Below the pieces are notes generated by a model, which saw only the letters and a list, made by a program, of their open reading frames with translations, was not told the origin of the DNA and did not search any database. Both the position numbers and the translations under genes were made by a program. A stretch of DNA of 58,785 bases from contig NZ_JAGFXZ010000020.1 of the NCBI RefSeq assembly GCF_019038395.1, forward strand, positions 1 through 58,785, read 5' to 3'. Positions 56,947 through 58,785 of the stretch are shown piece by piece. Each line of letters begins with the position of its first letter. Positions within the stretch are counted from its first letter, which is position 1. Source of the DNA: Acinetobacter sp. BY419 (GTDB lineage: Bacteria; Pseudomonadota; Gammaproteobacteria; Pseudomonadales; Moraxellaceae).

Positions 56947-58531
56947 GGGAATGTTGGCGATCCTTTAACACATTCACCAGACGAAGACTATGTGAAATCA
57001 AGCGCTCCAACCAGCGCTGAGCCGCCAACAACTCCAAAGTTTTCACTGCATTCAACTGATAAGTAGAGGCATAAATATTTATTTTTTCTCGTAATTCAGC
57101 ATGATACTGTTTGCTCCATTTTTTTAAGTTTTCCAGCTCTATATAGAGTTGTTCAAGATCTTCAAATGAAGACAGATCCAGTCGAACATTTCCCTCATTT
57201 TCCACTATCTGGATAAAGTCCAGGGCAATCTGATAGATTGCAGGTTGGGTCCGGATATTTAATACATACTCTCGATTTTCCAGATCACTACGTAATACTT
57301 TTAAATAAACCATGATCCTCAACAAGCTAAATAGCCGGGCTTGATCTTGACTATTTTCGGGCACTATAATTTTTTCTAAATAATCCTGTAACTTATAAAT
57401 TAATTCATCCTGCTGTTTTAACTCATTGGCCGAAACCAGTTCGGCCGACTTGATGGCTTTAAGTATCCAGAAATACTGGGTTCCTACTGTTTTAAAAATT
57501 ACTTTTTCTGCTGTATTAATTGCTACCGCGGGTACAGCCAAACTGGCATCATCCAAAGCTTGTAATAATGAATCTTCGTGTGCCGGAATATATTTCACTA
57601 ACAGCCGTTCAAAAGGCCCGATTAATGGCATAAAAAACAAGGCACCAAATACACTAAAAGCAGTGTGAAAGGCAGCAACAATTACTACATTATCCCAACT
57701 GGATAAAAAATACTGCGGTTGATGAAGCCATAAAAATAAGGGGACCAAAATACAAAATGCAAAAATCGCACTCACGACATTAAAACAGACATGTACAGCA
57801 GCAGTTCGTTTTGCATTCGCATTTGCGCCAATGGATGCTAGCACTGCAGTTGCAACCGTTCCAACATTCTGACCAATAACGAGCATGAGAGCCTGATCAA
57901 GCTGAATGGCCTGACTTGCCAATGCTGCAAGTGTAGCCGTAATCGCAGCACTGGAGGACTGTAAAATTACAGTCATAACCAAACCAAAAAGTACCAACAA
58001 TAATTTGGAAGCAAAGCTTTTGGTGGAGAAAACTGAAAGGTCAAGATGCTCTGCGACACCAGACATTGCGACCTGAAGCAAGTCAATTCCAAAGAAAATC
58101 AGTCCAAAGCCTGCAAGTGCCAGGCCGGTGAGTGCTGTACGTCCATGCGCTAATATTTTAAGTAAAGCACCTATGGCAATCAGAGGTAAAGCCACTTGCC
58201 CGATAGAAAGCTTTAACCCTAAAAAAGCCACCATCCAGCCAGTACTGGTAGTACCGATATTGGCACCAATAATGACACCAATCGCTTGCGAAAAAGTAAG
58301 AACACCCGCGCTGACAAAGCCAATAGTTGCTAAAGTCGTGGCTGTAGAAGATTGCACAATCAAGGTCAAAGCAATCCCTGAAGTCATTGCTTTAAAAGGA
58401 GAACCAGTAAACCGCCCCAACCACTGTCTTAATGTTTCACCGGCGATATCTTTAAGACTATCGGTCATTAAAGTCATGCCAAGCAGGAATAAACCAATCC
58501 CGCCACACAGCTGTGCAAATACCTCAAACAC
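56912..58531 (-). CDS. Na/Pi cotransporter family protein with PhoU-like tail
   Basis: The 539-residue protein has two Na/Pi symporter repeats ('QLCGGIGLFLLGMTLMTDSLK', 'LIVQSSTATTLATIGFV', 'IGANIGTTSTGWMVAFLGL' and repeated 'VILQSSSAAITATLAAL', 'VIGQNVGTVATAVLAS') carrying the QSS motifs of phosphate transporters. The C-terminal ~200 residues form a PhoU-like helical domain. The start codon is GTG at 58531, with TAGGAA upstream. Substrate and direction are inferred from the family. It overlaps the flavoprotein gene at its 3' end. Confidence 0.9.
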   Translation of the reverse strand: MFEVFAQLCGGIGLFLLGMTLMTDSLKDIAGETLRQWLGRFTGSPFKAMTSGIALTLIVQSSTATTLATIGFVSAGVLTFSQAIGVIIGANIGTTSTGWMVAFLGLKLSIGQVALPLIAIGALLKILAHGRTALTGLALAGFGLIFFGIDLLQVAMSGVAEHLDLSVFSTKSFASKLLLVLFGLVMTVILQSSSAAITATLAALASQAIQLDQALMLVIGQNVGTVATAVLASIGANANAKRTAAVHVCFNVVSAIFAFCILVPLFLWLHQPQYFLSSWDNVVIVAAFHTAFSVFGALFFMPLIGPFERLLVKYIPAHEDSLLQALDDASLAVPAVAINTAEKVIFKTVGTQYFWILKAIKSAELVSANELKQQDELIYKLQDYLEKIIVPENSQDQARLFSLLRIMVYLKVLRSDLENREYVLNIRTQPAIYQIALDFIQIVENEGNVRLDLSSFEDLEQLYIELENLKKWSKQYHAELREKINIYASTYQLNAVKTLELLAAQRWLERLISHSLRLVNVLKDRQHSLMVAEVDDEHV

Positions 58532-58663
58532 GCATATTCCTAGGCTCTAAAATTTAAACGATTAAAACATAATCAGACTGATTTAAAAACAGCAAATAAC
58601 CTGGAGTAAATTCAGAATATTATTTTTACTATATTTAATTTCGTTATAAATCCCGCGTATAAA

Positions 58664-58697
58664 AAAACACCCCCTGTCTTTAGACAGGGGGTGTTTC
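58664..58697 (-). terminator. rRNA operon terminator
   Basis: On the minus strand, AAACACCCCCTGTC...GACAGGGGGTGTTTTTTT is a long GC-rich stem and T-run, 9 bp past the 5S 3' end. Confidence 0.9.
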
Positions 58698-58705
58698 GAA
58701 TAATG

Positions 58706-58785
58706 AGCTGGCGATGACTTACTCTCACATGGGTAACCCCACACTACCATCAGCGCAAAGAGGTTTCACTTCTGAGTTCGGGAAG
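58706..58785 (-). rRNA. rrf: 5S ribosomal RNA, 3' part
   Basis: The reverse complement shows the 5S signatures CCGAACTCAGAAGTGAAAC, TGATGGTAGTGTGGGG and the 3' terminus GTCATCGCCAGCT. About 80 of ~115 nt are inside the window; the 5' part and presumably 23S and 16S lie to the right. It is the last gene of a minus-strand rRNA operon. Confidence 0.95.

Overview
The window looks like a chromosomal segment of an Acinetobacter species (Gammaproteobacteria, Moraxellaceae). This rests on gene content and order: a 743-residue monomeric NADP-isocitrate dehydrogenase, a split pntA-1/pntA-2/pntB transhydrogenase, cysM-exonuclease-rlmD-relA divergent from gacS, queA/tgt/yajC/secDF, a MnmC with a TTG start, moderate GC and many short U-tract terminators. 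Almost everything is housekeeping or ordinary accessory metabolism. I saw no prophage, insertion sequence, CRISPR array or restriction-modification system.

Layout. 1-9 kb: an AraC regulator divergent from a di-iron-type hydrolase, DUF2804 and DUF1543 genes, icd with a good sigma-70-like promoter, and a GlxA-type regulator divergent from an exported metallo-beta-lactamase-fold hydrolase. 9-17 kb: tRNA-Leu(CAA), then queA, a DUF3137-like/LemA membrane pair, tgt, yajC, secD and secF, with a Xre/S24-like regulator pointing back. 17-26 kb: relA, rlmD, an exonuclease and cysM on the minus strand, divergent from gacS. 26-29.4 kb: a crotonase, a GlxR-like reductase, a Hyi-like isomerase and rsfS. 29.7-32.6 kb: pntB/pntA-2/pntA-1. 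32.6-40.5 kb is looser, with three gene-poor gaps of 0.8-1.0 kb, an MFS transporter, an orphan HEPN-like protein whose RNase motif has lost its arginine, and an aspT-aspD aspartate/alanine cycle behind a very AT-rich upstream region. 40.5-53.2 kb: dusA, coaBC, radC, bestrophin, a PHP nuclease, yciB/yciI, mnmC, rhodanese, yajQ, thioesterases, trxC and an alpha/beta hydrolase. 53.3-58.5 kb: a translationally coupled cassette of two DUF442 phosphatase-like proteins, one cytosolic and one exported, plus a 34-residue lipoprotein; then a larger lipoprotein, a dihydrolipoyl-dehydrogenase-like flavoprotein and a Na/Pi cotransporter whose 3' ends overlap. The window closes inside a 5S rRNA gene on the minus strand.

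How the genes work together. Tight spacing supports these units: cysM-exo-rlmD-relA, pntA1-A2-B, aspT-aspD, DUF3137-lemA, crotonase-glxR-hyi (looser), hydrolase-trxC-thioesterase, yajQ-DUF4442 and the DUF442 cassette. tRNA modification recurs (queA, tgt, dusA, mnmC). The least explained parts are the DUF442/mini-lipoprotein cassette, the HEPN-like orphan with its AT-rich neighbour, and the DUF3137-LemA pair inserted between queA and tgt.
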